Shown here piece by piece: positions 1 to 9,616 of a DNA stretch of 56,847 nt. This DNA is from Luteimonas terricola (GTDB taxonomy: Bacteria; Pseudomonadota; Gammaproteobacteria; Xanthomonadales; Xanthomonadaceae). Location: NCBI RefSeq assembly GCF_004352845.1, contig NZ_SJRX01000005.1:1-56847 (forward strand), given 5' to 3'. The notes under the pieces were generated by a model. The model saw only the letters and a list, made by a program, of their open reading frames with translations. It was not told the origin of the DNA and did not search any database. A program made the position numbers and the translations under genes. The number at the start of each line of letters is the position of its first letter. The stretch's first letter is position 1.

Positions 1-29
1 CGGGCACGCGCATCTGCAGCCGAAGCCGA

Positions 30-136
30 GCCCCGTCGTGGCCCGGAGGCCTTCGCGGGGAAGTCAAGGAGGAGGCATCCGCCGCCAGGCGGATGCCGGG
101 GGCGAAGCCGCGAAGGCCTCCCGGCCGCGACGGGGC
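30..136. repeat. Nested long inverted repeat in intergenic DNA
   Basis: Two 29-base arms at 30-58 and 108-136 are reverse complements with 27 matching positions. Between them a second perfect 10-base inverted repeat (74-83 and 88-97, GGCATCCGCC / GGCGGATGCC) has a 4-base loop. The whole could fold into a long two-tier hairpin. It lies downstream of the cysteine synthase gene, which reads leftwards, so it may act as a terminator or be a dispersed REP-like element. There is no T-tract next to it. No gene is seen in 1-228. Confidence 0.6.
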
Positions 137-228
137 CCTCCAGGTCACGGCGAGGCGTAACGAAAGAAGCAGACACCTCGTCGAAACCGCTTCCCCGGAG
201 TTGGGAGATGAACTTTTTCGACTGACGG

Positions 229-1185
229 TCAGGGCAACCCTGCCAACCACTCGTCATCACTTCCCTCGGATACTCCCTCGAACAGCGGCGTCGAGAAATA
301 GCGCTCGCCCGTATCCGGCAGCATCGCCAGGATCACCGCGCCGTCCTTCGCACCCTTGGCCACGTCGAGCGCCGCCGCGACGGTCGCGCCCGCCGAGATC
401 CCCGCGAAGATCCCTTCCTCCGCCGCCAGCCTGCGCGCCGTGGCGATCGCGACGTCATCGGTCACCGACAGCACGCGGTCGGCGATCTCGCGGTTGAGCA
501 CCTCGGGCACGAAGTCCGGGGTCCAGCCCTGGATCTTGTGCGGCGTGAATTCCGCGCCCTGCAGCAGGGCCGCCACCGCTGGTTCCGCGGCCACGACCTC
601 CACGTCCGGCCGCGCCAGCTTGAGCATCTCGCCGACGCCGGTGAGGGTGCCACCGGTGCCCCAGCCGGTGACGAAGTGGTCGAACCGGCGGCCGGCGAAG
701 TCCTGCAGGATCTCCGCGGCCGTGGTGTTGCGGTGGTATGCCGGGTTGGCCGGGTTGGCGAACTGGCTGGCCAGGAACCAGCCGTGCTCGTCGGCCAGTT
801 CCTTGGCCCTGCGCACCATGCCGGTGCCGCGCTCGGCGGCGGGGGTCAGGATGACCCTGGCGCCGTACGCGCGCATCAGCTTGCGCCGCTCGACGGAGAA
901 GCTCTCGGCCATCGTGGCCACGAAGGGGTAGCCACGCGCCGCGCAGATCATGGCCAGGGCGACGCCGGTGTTGCCCGAGGTCGCTTCGACCACGGTGTCG
1001 CCGGGCTTCAGCAGGCCGCGCTGCTCGGCATCGAGGATGATGGCCAGGGCCAGTCGGTCCTTGACCGAGCCGCCGGGGTTGAAGGATTCGACTTTGGCAT
1101 ACAGCGCCACGCCCTCGGGTGCGAGGCGGTGCAGCCGCACTACAGGGGTGCGGCCGATGGTGTCGAGGATGCTTTCGTGGATCAT
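229..1185 (-). CDS. cysK: Cysteine synthase (O-acetylserine sulfhydrylase)
   Basis: This 318-residue fold-type II PLP enzyme makes L-cysteine from O-acetylserine and sulfide in the cytosol. The PLP lysine sits in NPGGSVKDRLAL (K42). The substrate loop TSGNTG is at 69-74 and the phosphate-binding loop GWGTGGTLTG is near 170. Length and motifs fit CysK, and no extra CBS domains follow. I chose the ATG at 1183-1185 (MIHESILDTIG), which matches the usual family start and has a weak AGGACG upstream; the frame stays open further upstream without family resemblance. It is transcribed divergently from the RND adaptor gene. CysM is the alternative, but the motif set favours CysK. Confidence 0.92.
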   Translation of the reverse strand: MIHESILDTIGRTPVVRLHRLAPEGVALYAKVESFNPGGSVKDRLALAIILDAEQRGLLKPGDTVVEATSGNTGVALAMICAARGYPFVATMAESFSVERRKLMRAYGARVILTPAAERGTGMVRRAKELADEHGWFLASQFANPANPAYHRNTTAAEILQDFAGRRFDHFVTGWGTGGTLTGVGEMLKLARPDVEVVAAEPAVAALLQGAEFTPHKIQGWTPDFVPEVLNREIADRVLSVTDDVAIATARRLAAEEGIFAGISAGATVAAALDVAKGAKDGAVILAMLPDTGERYFSTPLFEGVSEGSDDEWLAGLP

Positions 1186-1376
1186 GGGGTCGTCCTGGTT
1201 GTGTGGGGGACGTACCGCCGGCCGGGCCCGCGGCGGCCCCAGAGTGCGCCGTAACGCACGAGGGCGCCACAGGTTGACCGGAATGCCGCATTCCATGTCC
1301 GGGCCTGATGGCATACGTCGCAGACACATGGTGTCGATAGAATTGAGCGCTTCACCTTTCCGTCGCCCCACAGACA

Positions 1377-2480
1377 ATGCCCGAAGTCCCCGCCCCGATC
1401 TCCAGCCCAAGCCTCCGGGCCTGCTGCGCCATCGTGCTTGCCCTGGCCCTCGCGGCCTGCGGCGCCGAGGGCGATGCGGGCGGCCAGGGCGGCCCGTCGC
1501 CGGTGGTGGTCACCACGGCCACGGTTGCGGTGCAGCCGTTCAACGACCGCATCCGCGCGCTGGGCACGGTGCAGGCGCGCGAGTCGGTGGAGGTGACGGC
1601 GAAGGTCAGCGAGGTCGTGGAGCGCGTGCATTTCGACAGTGGCGACCTCGTCGCCGCGGATGCTCCGCTGGTCACGCTCAGCGGCCAGCAGCAACACGCG
1701 GCGCTGGCTGCGGCGCGCGCCACCGCCAATGAGGCCGACAGCATGTTGAAGCGCCAGCAGGAGCTGGCCGCGCAGCAACTGATTGCGCGCGCCACGCTCG
1801 ACACCCAGCGCGCCACGCGCGACAGCGCGCTGGGCCAGGTGCGGCAGATCGAGGCCAACCTGCAGGACCGCGTGATCCGCGCGCCCTTCGCCGGCGTGCT
1901 CGGCATCCGCCAGGTCAGCCCGGGTGCGCTGATCACGCCCGGCACGGTGATCGCCACGCTCGATGACCTGTCTTCGGTTTACGTCGATTTCCCGGTGCCC
2001 GAAGCGCACCTGTCGCACGTGGCCGAAGGCCAGCGCATCACCGGCACCAGCACCGCCTGGCAAGACCGCGGCTTCGAAGGCGTGGTGAGCAACGTCGGTT
2101 CGCGCGTCGATCCGACCAGCCGTGCCTTCAGCGTGCGCGCGGACTTCGCCAACCCCGAGCGCCTGCTGCGCCCGGGCATGCTGATGCAGATCGAACTCGA
2201 GCGCGCCGAGCGCGATGCGCTGATGGTGCCGGAGATCGCCGTGGTGCAGGTGGGCCGCGAGTCCTTCGTCTACCGGGTCAGGCCGGACGACACGGTCGAG
2301 CAGGTGGTGGTCGGCATCGGTTCGCGTGCGCGCGGCCTGGCCGAGATCATCGGCGGCATCGAGCCCGGCGACCGCATCGTGGTGGACGGCACCGGCAAGC
2401 TGCGCGACGGCAGCCCGATCGTCGAAGCCGGTCCGGGCGTCGTCGACACCGACGAGGCCGGCGGACCCGGCGAGGGCTGA
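1377..2480 (+). CDS. RND efflux periplasmic adaptor (membrane fusion lipoprotein)
   Basis: A 367-residue HlyD/AcrA-type adaptor that would bridge an inner-membrane RND pump to an outer-membrane channel. The N terminus is a lipoprotein signal ending in LALAAC, with C28 as the lipidated cysteine. Next come a barrel-sandwich half (VEVTAKVSEVVERVHF), a helical hairpin around residues 100-150, and the second lipoyl half (VIRAPFAGVLGIRQVSPGAL). C-terminal beta-barrel and membrane-proximal domains complete it. The permease starts 3 bases after its stop, so the two form one operon. No outer-membrane channel or local regulator follows. The substrate cannot be read from sequence. Confidence 0.9.
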   Translation: MPEVPAPISSPSLRACCAIVLALALAACGAEGDAGGQGGPSPVVVTTATVAVQPFNDRIRALGTVQARESVEVTAKVSEVVERVHFDSGDLVAADAPLVTLSGQQQHAALAAARATANEADSMLKRQQELAAQQLIARATLDTQRATRDSALGQVRQIEANLQDRVIRAPFAGVLGIRQVSPGALITPGTVIATLDDLSSVYVDFPVPEAHLSHVAEGQRITGTSTAWQDRGFEGVVSNVGSRVDPTSRAFSVRADFANPERLLRPGMLMQIELERAERDALMVPEIAVVQVGRESFVYRVRPDDTVEQVVVGIGSRARGLAEIIGGIEPGDRIVVDGTGKLRDGSPIVEAGPGVVDTDEAGGPGEG

Positions 2481-2483
2481 GCC

Positions 2484-5400
2484 ATGCTGCTGTCCGACCT
2501 TTCCATCCGCCGCCCCGTGTTCGCCACGGTGATGAGCCTGATGCTGATGGTGATCGGCATCATGGCGTTCTCGCGGCTGACCCTGCGCGAGCTGCCTGCG
2601 ATCGACCCGCCGATCGTCTCCGTCGACGTCAACTATCCCGGCGCTTCGGCGGCGGTGGTCGAGACCCGTGTCACCCAGGTGCTGGAGGACGCCCTGTCGG
2701 GCATCGAGGGCATCGAGACCCTGCAGTCGCGCAGCCGCAACGGGCGAGCGTCGGTGACCCTGGAGTTCACCCTCACCCGCGACATCGAGGCCGCCGCCAA
2801 CGATGTCCGCGACGCCATCAGCGGCGTCGCCGACCGCATGCCCGACGAGGCCGACCCGCCCGAGGTGGAGAAGGCCGACAGCGACTCGGACACCATCATC
2901 TGGCTCAACATGAGCTCGGTGTCGATGGACACCCTGGAACTGTCGGACTACGCCGACCGCTACATCGTCGACCGCCTCTCGAGCCTGGACGGCGTCGCCC
3001 AGGTGCGTATCGGCGGCCGCCAGCGCTACGCCATGCGCGTGTGGCTGGACAGCGCGGCGATGGCCGCGCGCGGCATCACCCCCAACGACATCGAGGCCGC
3101 GCTGCGCGCGGAAAACGTCGAGCTTCCCGCTGGCCGCATCGAGTCGGGCAGCCGCGACTTCACCCTGCGCGTGGAGCGCAGCTACGTCGAACCGGCCGAC
3201 TTCGAGGTGATGCCGCTGCGCAAGGGCGACGACGGCTACGTGGTGCGCCTGGGCGACGTCGCCGAGATCGAGCTGGCCTCGGCCGAGCGTCGCGCCTATT
3301 ACCACAGCAACGGCCAGCCCAACATCGGCCTGGGCATTGTCAAGACCTCGACCGCCAACGCCCTGGACGTGACCCGCTCGGCGCGGGCGGCGGCGGTGGA
3401 AATCCAGAAGACGCTGCCCGAGGGCACCGACATCTTCGTCGCCTACGACGATACGGTGTTCATCGAGGAGTCGATCAAGCGCGTGTACTGGACCCTGGCC
3501 GAGGCCATCGCCCTGGTGCTGATCGTGATCTGGCTGTTCCTGGGCAGCTTCCGCGCCGCGCTGATCCCGGCACTGACGGTGCCGGTCTGCCTGCTGGCGG
3601 CCTTCATCCCGCTGCTGCTGTTCGGCTACTCGATCAACCTCTTGACCCTGCTGGCATTCGTGCTGGCGATCGGCCTGGTGGTGGACGATGCGATCGTGGT
3701 GCTGGAGAACATCCAGCGTCGCGTCGACCTGGGCGAACCCAGGCTGGTGGCCTCGGTGCGCGGCACGCGCCAGGTGGCATTCGCGGTGATCGCGACCACG
3801 ACCGTGCTGGTCGCCGTGTTCCTGCCGGTGGGCTTCATGGAGGGCAACACCGGGCGCCTGTTCCGCGAGCTGTCGGTGGCGCTGGCCGGCGCGGTGGCGC
3901 TGTCGGCCTTCGTGGCGCTGACGCTGACGCCGATGATGGCTTCTAAAATGGTGCGCCCGCACAGCGAGGAGAAGTTGAACCCAGTCAACCGCTGGTTCAA
4001 CGCGCGCCTCGCAGCCGTGACCGGGGCGTACCGGCGCTGCGTGACCTGGATGGCCGGGCTGCGCCCGCGGCGGACGCTGGCCGGGGTGGCGTTGGTGATG
4101 CTGGCCTGCCTTGCGTCGGCCTGGGGCCTGCTGCAGGTGGTGCCGTCGGAGCTGGCACCGGCGGAAGACCGCGGCTCGTTCTTCGTTTCCATCGTCGGCC
4201 CCGAGGGTGCGGGCTACGACTACACCGTGGAGCAGGTCCGGGAAGTGGAGAAGGTGTTCGCCGCGCGCGTGGCCGAGGAAGGCAGCGCGATCCTCCGCTA
4301 CAACACCCGCGCGCCGGGTGGCTGGGGCGCCAGCGAGGAAATGCACACCGGCAACGTGATCGTCTTCCTCGAAGACTGGAACAAGCGCGACCAGAGCACC
4401 GCCGAAGTCGCGGAGTCGCTGCGCTCCGAACTCGACACGCTCAGCGGCGTCCGGGCGCAGCCGCGTGTGGGCGGTGGTCTGGTCGGCAGCCGCGGGCAGC
4501 CGATACAGCTGGTGCTCGGCGGCCCCGAGTACGAAGAGATCGCCGGCTGGCGCGACGTGGTCATGCAGCGCATGGAGGCGCATCCGGGCTTCTTCTCGGT
4601 CGATTCCGACTACAAGGAAACGCGACCGCAGATGCGGGTGATCATCGACCGCGTGCGTGCCGCCGACCTCGGCGTCAGCGTCACCGATATCGGTCGCGCG
4701 CTGGAGACGATGATGGGCAGCCGTCGCGTCACCACCTTCGTGCAGGACGGCGAGGAGTACGACGTGCTGGTGCAGGCAGGGCGCTCCGGGCGTGCCGAGC
4801 CCGCCGACCTTGCGGCGATCGAGGTGCGCGCGCGCAGCGGCGACCTGGTGCCGCTGTCGAACCTGGTCACCCTGAGCGAGCTTGCCGAGGCCGGCAGCCT
4901 CAACCGCTTCAACCGCATGCGCGCGATCACCATCAGCGCGGGCCTGGCGCCCGGTTTCCCGATGGGCGACGCGCTGGCGTTCCTGGACGACGTGGTACGC
5001 ACCGAGCTGCCCGACTATGCCCAGGTGGGCTGGAAGGGCGAGTCGCGCGAGTTCCAGAAGGCCGGTGGCGCCGTGCTGCTGACCTTCACCCTCGCGCTGC
5101 TGGTGGTCTACCTGGTGATGGCGGCGCAGTTCGAGAGTTTCGTGCATCCGTTCGTGATCATGCTGACGGTGCCCCTGGGCGTGCTCGGCGCGCTGATCGG
5201 CCTGGCCCTGACCGGGGGCACGCTCAACCTCTTCAGCCAGATCGGGGTGGTGATGCTGGTCGGACTGGCGGCGAAGAACGGCATCCTGATCGTCGAGTTC
5301 GCCAACCAGCTGCGCGACGAGGGGCGCAACGTGGCCCAGGCCATCGTCGAGTCCTCCAGCGTGCGCCTGCGCCCGATTCTGATGACCTCGATCGCCACCG

Positions 5401-5627
5401 CCTCGGGCGCGCTGCCGCTGGTGCTGGCCGGTGGCCCGGGCTCGGCCAGCCGCGCCACCATCGGCGTGGTGGTGATTGCTGGCGTGGCCTTCTCCACCCT
5501 GCTGTCGCTGTTCGTGGTGCCGGCGGTCTACATCCTGCTGGCGCCGTTCACGCGCTCGCCCGAGGCCGTCGCCCACGAGCTCGAGCGCCAGGAGCGCGAG
5601 GTCCCCAGCGTCGGCGGCCTCGCCTGA
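2484..5627 (+). CDS. RND efflux permease, HAE1/AcrB family
   Basis: A 1047-residue proton-driven inner-membrane pump of normal length, with two repeated halves of membrane segments and large periplasmic loops. The proton-relay aspartates in TM4 are present (GLVVDDAIVVLENI, D401 and D402), as is the TM10 lysine (GLAAKNGILIVEF, K931). The start MLLSDLSIRRPVFATVMS is a typical RND amino terminus. It is co-transcribed with the lipoprotein adaptor. The MexF/TtgB/AcrB-like class is clear, but drug, solvent or metabolite substrate is not. The heavy-metal subclass is unlikely because the HAE-type TM4 motif is present. Confidence 0.93.
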   Translation: MLLSDLSIRRPVFATVMSLMLMVIGIMAFSRLTLRELPAIDPPIVSVDVNYPGASAAVVETRVTQVLEDALSGIEGIETLQSRSRNGRASVTLEFTLTRDIEAAANDVRDAISGVADRMPDEADPPEVEKADSDSDTIIWLNMSSVSMDTLELSDYADRYIVDRLSSLDGVAQVRIGGRQRYAMRVWLDSAAMAARGITPNDIEAALRAENVELPAGRIESGSRDFTLRVERSYVEPADFEVMPLRKGDDGYVVRLGDVAEIELASAERRAYYHSNGQPNIGLGIVKTSTANALDVTRSARAAAVEIQKTLPEGTDIFVAYDDTVFIEESIKRVYWTLAEAIALVLIVIWLFLGSFRAALIPALTVPVCLLAAFIPLLLFGYSINLLTLLAFVLAIGLVVDDAIVVLENIQRRVDLGEPRLVASVRGTRQVAFAVIATTTVLVAVFLPVGFMEGNTGRLFRELSVALAGAVALSAFVALTLTPMMASKMVRPHSEEKLNPVNRWFNARLAAVTGAYRRCVTWMAGLRPRRTLAGVALVMLACLASAWGLLQVVPSELAPAEDRGSFFVSIVGPEGAGYDYTVEQVREVEKVFAARVAEEGSAILRYNTRAPGGWGASEEMHTGNVIVFLEDWNKRDQSTAEVAESLRSELDTLSGVRAQPRVGGGLVGSRGQPIQLVLGGPEYEEIAGWRDVVMQRMEAHPGFFSVDSDYKETRPQMRVIIDRVRAADLGVSVTDIGRALETMMGSRRVTTFVQDGEEYDVLVQAGRSGRAEPADLAAIEVRARSGDLVPLSNLVTLSELAEAGSLNRFNRMRAITISAGLAPGFPMGDALAFLDDVVRTELPDYAQVGWKGESREFQKAGGAVLLTFTLALLVVYLVMAAQFESFVHPFVIMLTVPLGVLGALIGLALTGGTLNLFSQIGVVMLVGLAAKNGILIVEFANQLRDEGRNVAQAIVESSSVRLRPILMTSIATASGALPLVLAGGPGSASRATIGVVVIAGVAFSTLLSLFVVPAVYILLAPFTRSPEAVAHELERQEREVPSVGGLA

Positions 5628-5629
5628 GG

Positions 5630-5653
5630 ACACGGCCGCGCGCGCGGCCGTTT
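5630..5653 (+). terminator. Hairpin terminator after the RND operon
   Basis: An 18-base perfect palindrome of C/G (5633-5650) is preceded by ACA and followed by TTTCG, directly after the permease stop. The T run is short, so termination may be partial. Confidence 0.5.
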
Positions 5654-5745
5654 CGCGTTTCGGCGCTGATCGTGGAGAATCGGGCCGGTTCCGGCCGGGA
5701 CCTGCCTGCCGCCGGTGCATCGACGTCCATCACCGGAGCCAGCCC

Positions 5746-7179
5746 TTGGACCAGTTCCTTGCAACCCTCAACGGCCTCATCTGGAGCAAGGCGCTGATCG
5801 CGCTGTGCCTGGGTGCGGGGCTGTACTTCTCGATCCGCACGCGCTTCATGCAGATCCGCCACGTACCGGAAATGGTCCACCTGCTGCTGTCGGGCAAATC
5901 GTCCGCGGCGGGCGTGTCCTCGTTCCAGGCGCTGGCGATGTCGCTCTCCGGCCGGGTCGGCATCGGCAATATCGCCGGCGTGGCCACCGCGATCGCGTTC
6001 GGCGGCCCCGGCGCCGTGTTCTGGATGTGGGTGATGGCCTTCCTGGGCGCCTCCACGGCTTTCGTCGAGTCCACGCTGGCGCAGATCTACAAGGAAAAAG
6101 ACGATGAAGGCCGGTATCGCGGCGGCCCGGCCTATTACATCGAAAAGGCGATGGGGCAGAAGTGGTACGCGTGGCTGTTCGCGGGCGTCACCATCGTCGC
6201 CACCGGCTTCTTCCTGCCGGGCGTGCAGGCCAACGGCATCGCCTCAGGGATGGACAACGCCTGGGGCATCGCGCCCACGGTGACCGCCACCGGCGTGGTG
6301 CTGGCGCTGGGCTTCATCATCTTCGGCGGCGTCAAGCGCATCGCGCGCTTCGCGGAGTTCGTGGTGCCGTTCATGGCCCTGGCCTACATGCTGGTGGCCT
6401 TCGTGATCCTGGTGCTCAACGTCGAACAGGTGCCGGAGATGGTGTCGCTGATCTTCCGCAGCGCCTTCGGCATGGAGGCCGGCTTCGGCGCCGTGCTGGG
6501 CCTGGCGGTGGAGTGGGGCGTCAAGCGCGGCATCTATTCCAACGAGGCCGGGCAGGGCACCGGGCCGCACGCGGCCGCGGCCGCGGAGGTCTCGCATCCG
6601 GCCAAGCAGGGCTACGTGCAGGCGTTCTCGGTGTACGTCGACACGCTGCTGGTGTGCTCGGCCACGGCGTTCATGATCCTGTCGACCGGGATGTACAACG
6701 TCGGCACGCCCGACGGCACGATGCTGGTCGAGGCGCTGCCGGGCATCGAGGCCGGCCCGGGCTTCGCGCAGGCGGCCGTGGAATCCGTACTGCCCGGCTA
6801 CGGCGCCGGCTTCGTGGCGCTGGCGCTGCTGTTCTTCGCCTTCACAACGATCGTCGCCTATTACTACATGGCGGAGACCAACATCGCCTACATCAACCGC
6901 AAGGTGCACCGGCCGTGGATGACCCTGGTGCTGCGCATCGCCATCCTGGTGGCGGTGATCCTGGGCGCGGTGCGTTCGGCCGGCGCGGCCTGGACCCTGG
7001 GCGACATCGGCGTGGGGCTGATGGCCTGGCTCAACATCGTCGCGATCCTGATCCTGCAGAAGCCGGCGCTGCTGGCCCTGCGCGACTACGAGCGGCAGAG
7101 GAAGGAAGGGCGCGATCCGACCTTCGACCCGGAGGCGCTGGGCATCCGCAACGCCGCCTTCTGGGTGCGGAAGAAGTAG
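5746..7179 (+). CDS. Sodium:alanine symporter (AGCS family)
   Basis: A 477-residue inner-membrane amino-acid carrier, expected to import alanine or glycine with sodium. It has 10-11 hydrophobic segments and AGCS signatures, including the region around SLSGRVGIGNIAGVATAIAF and the later GIYSNEAGQGTGPHAAAAAE. I chose the TTG at 5746-5748 (LDQFLATLNGLIWSKALI as the mature-looking start) because GGAG lies about 8 bases upstream and no ATG fits the family amino terminus. The frame stays open upstream but reads into the RND permease. Neighbours give no pathway clue. Confidence 0.88.
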   Translation: MDQFLATLNGLIWSKALIALCLGAGLYFSIRTRFMQIRHVPEMVHLLLSGKSSAAGVSSFQALAMSLSGRVGIGNIAGVATAIAFGGPGAVFWMWVMAFLGASTAFVESTLAQIYKEKDDEGRYRGGPAYYIEKAMGQKWYAWLFAGVTIVATGFFLPGVQANGIASGMDNAWGIAPTVTATGVVLALGFIIFGGVKRIARFAEFVVPFMALAYMLVAFVILVLNVEQVPEMVSLIFRSAFGMEAGFGAVLGLAVEWGVKRGIYSNEAGQGTGPHAAAAAEVSHPAKQGYVQAFSVYVDTLLVCSATAFMILSTGMYNVGTPDGTMLVEALPGIEAGPGFAQAAVESVLPGYGAGFVALALLFFAFTTIVAYYYMAETNIAYINRKVHRPWMTLVLRIAILVAVILGAVRSAGAAWTLGDIGVGLMAWLNIVAILILQKPALLALRDYERQRKEGRDPTFDPEALGIRNAAFWVRKK

Positions 7180-7186
7180 GCGCGCG

Positions 7187-7927
7187 ATGGCCAGGGCCGG
7201 AGCCCCCGACGAGGTCCGCCTGCACGGCTTCAACGCCGTGCAGGCCGTGTTCGCGCGCCGCCCGGCGGCGATCCGCAAGCTGTACCTGGCCGAGGCGCTG
7301 ATCCCGCGCCTGCAGCCGCTGCTGAAGTGGTGCGTGGCCAATCGCGTCGGCTACCGCGTCGTCGAGGAGGACGACCTGCGGAAGCTGGCGGCCAGCAGCC
7401 ACCACGAGGGCGTGGTCGCCGACGTGCTGCGCGAGGCGCCGGTGCCGCTCACCGCGTGGCTCGGCGACCTTGGCGAAGGCCCGGCCTGCGCGCTGTGGCT
7501 GGACGGGGTCGGCAACCCGCACAACCTTGGCGCGATCCTGCGCTCGGCGGCGAACTTCGGCGCCGCGGTGCTGCTGCCGAAGCATTCGCCGCTGCAGCTG
7601 TCGGGTGCGGCGGCGCGGGTGGCCGAGGGCGGCGCGGAAGCCGTGCCGCTGGTGCGCCTGGGCCGCGAGGACAACGCCATCGCGCAGCTGCGCGGTGCCG
7701 GCTTCGCGCTGGCGGCGACGCTGGTGCAAGGCGGCGACGATGCGTTCGCCGCGGCGCTTCCGCAGCGCCTGGTCTACGTGCTCGGCCATGAGGGCGAAGG
7801 CATGTCGCCGGCGCTCGCCGAAGCCTGCGACCTGCGCTTGTCGATCCCGGGCACGGGCGCGGTGGAGAGCCTCAACGTGGCCGCGGCCACGGCCGTGCTG
7901 CTGGCACAGTGGTACCGGGCGCGTTGA
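7187..7927 (+). CDS. TrmH-family (SpoU) RNA 2'-O-methyltransferase
   Basis: A 246-residue SPOUT methyltransferase with an N-terminal substrate-binding domain (HGFNAVQAVFARRP) and the three knot motifs: NPHNLGAILRSAANFGA, LGHEGEGMSP and IPGTGAVESLNVAAATAVLL. It uses S-adenosylmethionine to methylate a ribose in rRNA or tRNA. It resembles RlmB but is too generic to name the target base. It starts 8 bases after the symporter stop, and its TGA overlaps the ATG of the next gene (TGATG), so the two are translationally coupled. Confidence 0.87.
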   Translation: MARAGAPDEVRLHGFNAVQAVFARRPAAIRKLYLAEALIPRLQPLLKWCVANRVGYRVVEEDDLRKLAASSHHEGVVADVLREAPVPLTAWLGDLGEGPACALWLDGVGNPHNLGAILRSAANFGAAVLLPKHSPLQLSGAAARVAEGGAEAVPLVRLGREDNAIAQLRGAGFALAATLVQGGDDAFAAALPQRLVYVLGHEGEGMSPALAEACDLRLSIPGTGAVESLNVAAATAVLLAQWYRAR

Positions 7928-9591
7928 TGCGGCAAACGGCGGGGGGGGAAGGCGCTGGCAAAAGCGTCCTGTCGCTCGCGGCGCGCGTCCTGGTGCTGCT
8001 GTATGCGGCGGCCGGCGTGCTCGCGATGTGGCTGCTGGCGCCGCGGGTGCCGTATGCGGACGGCTGGCGCCACCTGGCGCGCTTCCTGGGGGAATCCTTC
8101 CCCCGCGACGTCCTGGTGTCCGACAACGGCCACCACGAAGTGCTGCCGAACATCGTGCGCGTGCTGGACCTGCGGCTGTTCGATGCCGGGCAGGGGCTGC
8201 AGGTGCTGGCCGGCATCGTGCTGGCGCTGGCGACGCTGCTCGTGTACTGGCACCTGATCCGCGGCTTCGCCTCCGCGCAGGCGCGTCTCGCCGGCCTGCT
8301 TGCGGTCGTGCTCGGCCTGTTCTGGCTGGGCAACGTGCGCGCGCTGGGCCACGGCAACGAGTCGGTGCACGCCTACTTCGTCACCCTGTTCCTCGCGATC
8401 GGCCTGCACGCGCTGGTGCGTGGGCGCGGCCTTGCCGGGGGAGCGGGCGCGGCGGCGCTCTGCGGGCTCGCGGCGACGTTCTCGTTCGGCAGCGGCATCG
8501 CCTGCTATGCGGGCTTTGCCGCGGTGCTGTGGCTGCGGCGTGGTGGCTGGCGACAGTGGGCCGTGCTGTCCGCGGGCCTGCTGGTCTCGCTGCTGCTTCT
8601 GCAGCTCGGCGGCGGCAGTGGTGATGGCGCCCGGCTGGCGCCGCTGCAGCAGCTGCCCATGCTGCTGGCCTGGCTGGCGGGTCCGCTGCTCTACGCGGCG
8701 TGGCCGCTGCTGGATCCCGACGTTGCCGCGCAACTGCCGGCGGCGGCGGCGCGGGTCCCGGCGCAGGCGCTCGCGGAAGGATACCGCTCCGCCTTCGGTC
8801 CGGCGCTGGCGGCGCCGTGGCCGCAGGCTTTGGCCGGGCTGCTGGGCCTGGCCTGGTTCGGGCTGCTGGCCGGGCGCGCATGGCGCACGCGCAGCCTTGC
8901 GATGTACGCCGGCATCGGCACTGCCTGTTTCGCCATCGCGGTGGGGGCGATGATCGTGCTGGTCAGGCTGGACTATTTCCAGGCCCATCCCGGACAGCTG
9001 TTGGCCCCGCGCTACGTGGTGTGGTCGAGCCTGTTCTGGGCCGGCCTGCTACTGGCCACGGCGGCAGGTGCGCGTCACGGGAGGCGGGCGCTGGCGGGTA
9101 CGGTGCTGGTGGCGCTGCTGCTGCTGCCAAGCCAGGCCTGGATGGCAGTGCTCGGTGCCAAGGCGCGAACGGTCGCCGAGCAGTCTGCGATGGCTGCTGC
9201 GGTGGGCGTGGTCGAGCCGGATCTTGCGCTGGGCGAAACCGTCTTTGATGAGCTCGCCCGGGCGCTGCCAGTCGCGCGCGAGGCAGGCGTTGCCGTGTTC
9301 GCATGGCCCGAGGCGCGGTGGCTCGGCCGGCAGCTGCCGGCGGATGCGCCGCGTCTTCCGGCGCCCGGCGCGCAGGAGGTGGCCGTGGTGGCCAACAGGC
9401 TTGGGGCCGATGGCCGGCGGCTGCGCCTGGTGACGGACGCGCCGTGCCGACGCCTGCTGCTGGTGGACGGTGACGGCACGGTGTCCGGGCTGGCGATGCG
9501 CCTGCGTCCCGGCGCGCAGGAATGGACCGGCTGGATGCGCGGCGCGGGCGGGGTGCCGTCGCCTGCCGTTGCCTGCGCACCGCGCCGATGA
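7927..9591 (+). CDS. Polytopic membrane protein of unknown function (GT-C-like)
   Basis: A 554-residue protein with about ten hydrophobic segments over residues 15-420 and a soluble C-terminal tail of about 130 residues. I do not recognise the family. The first periplasmic loop holds acidic and histidine residues (YADGWRHL, then DNGHHEVLPN). That layout recalls lipid-linked-sugar GT-C glycosyltransferases, but this is inference only. The start ATG overlaps the stop of the RNA methyltransferase; a frame extension to 7909 exists. Composition matches the neighbouring core genes. Confidence 0.7.
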   Translation: MRQTAGGEGAGKSVLSLAARVLVLLYAAAGVLAMWLLAPRVPYADGWRHLARFLGESFPRDVLVSDNGHHEVLPNIVRVLDLRLFDAGQGLQVLAGIVLALATLLVYWHLIRGFASAQARLAGLLAVVLGLFWLGNVRALGHGNESVHAYFVTLFLAIGLHALVRGRGLAGGAGAAALCGLAATFSFGSGIACYAGFAAVLWLRRGGWRQWAVLSAGLLVSLLLLQLGGGSGDGARLAPLQQLPMLLAWLAGPLLYAAWPLLDPDVAAQLPAAAARVPAQALAEGYRSAFGPALAAPWPQALAGLLGLAWFGLLAGRAWRTRSLAMYAGIGTACFAIAVGAMIVLVRLDYFQAHPGQLLAPRYVVWSSLFWAGLLLATAAGARHGRRALAGTVLVALLLLPSQAWMAVLGAKARTVAEQSAMAAAVGVVEPDLALGETVFDELARALPVAREAGVAVFAWPEARWLGRQLPADAPRLPAPGAQEVAVVANRLGADGRRLRLVTDAPCRRLLLVDGDGTVSGLAMRLRPGAQEWTGWMRGAGGVPSPAVACAPRR

Positions 9592-9616
9592 AGCTGATGG
9601 CGCGGTGCCGCCGCCT

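Noticed and set aside
1182..5720. 1512-codon open frame on the minus strand opposite the RND operon
   Set aside because: It is the antisense shadow of two well-recognised genes. Its translation is histidine/arginine/glutamine-rich low complexity, as expected from high-GC third positions.
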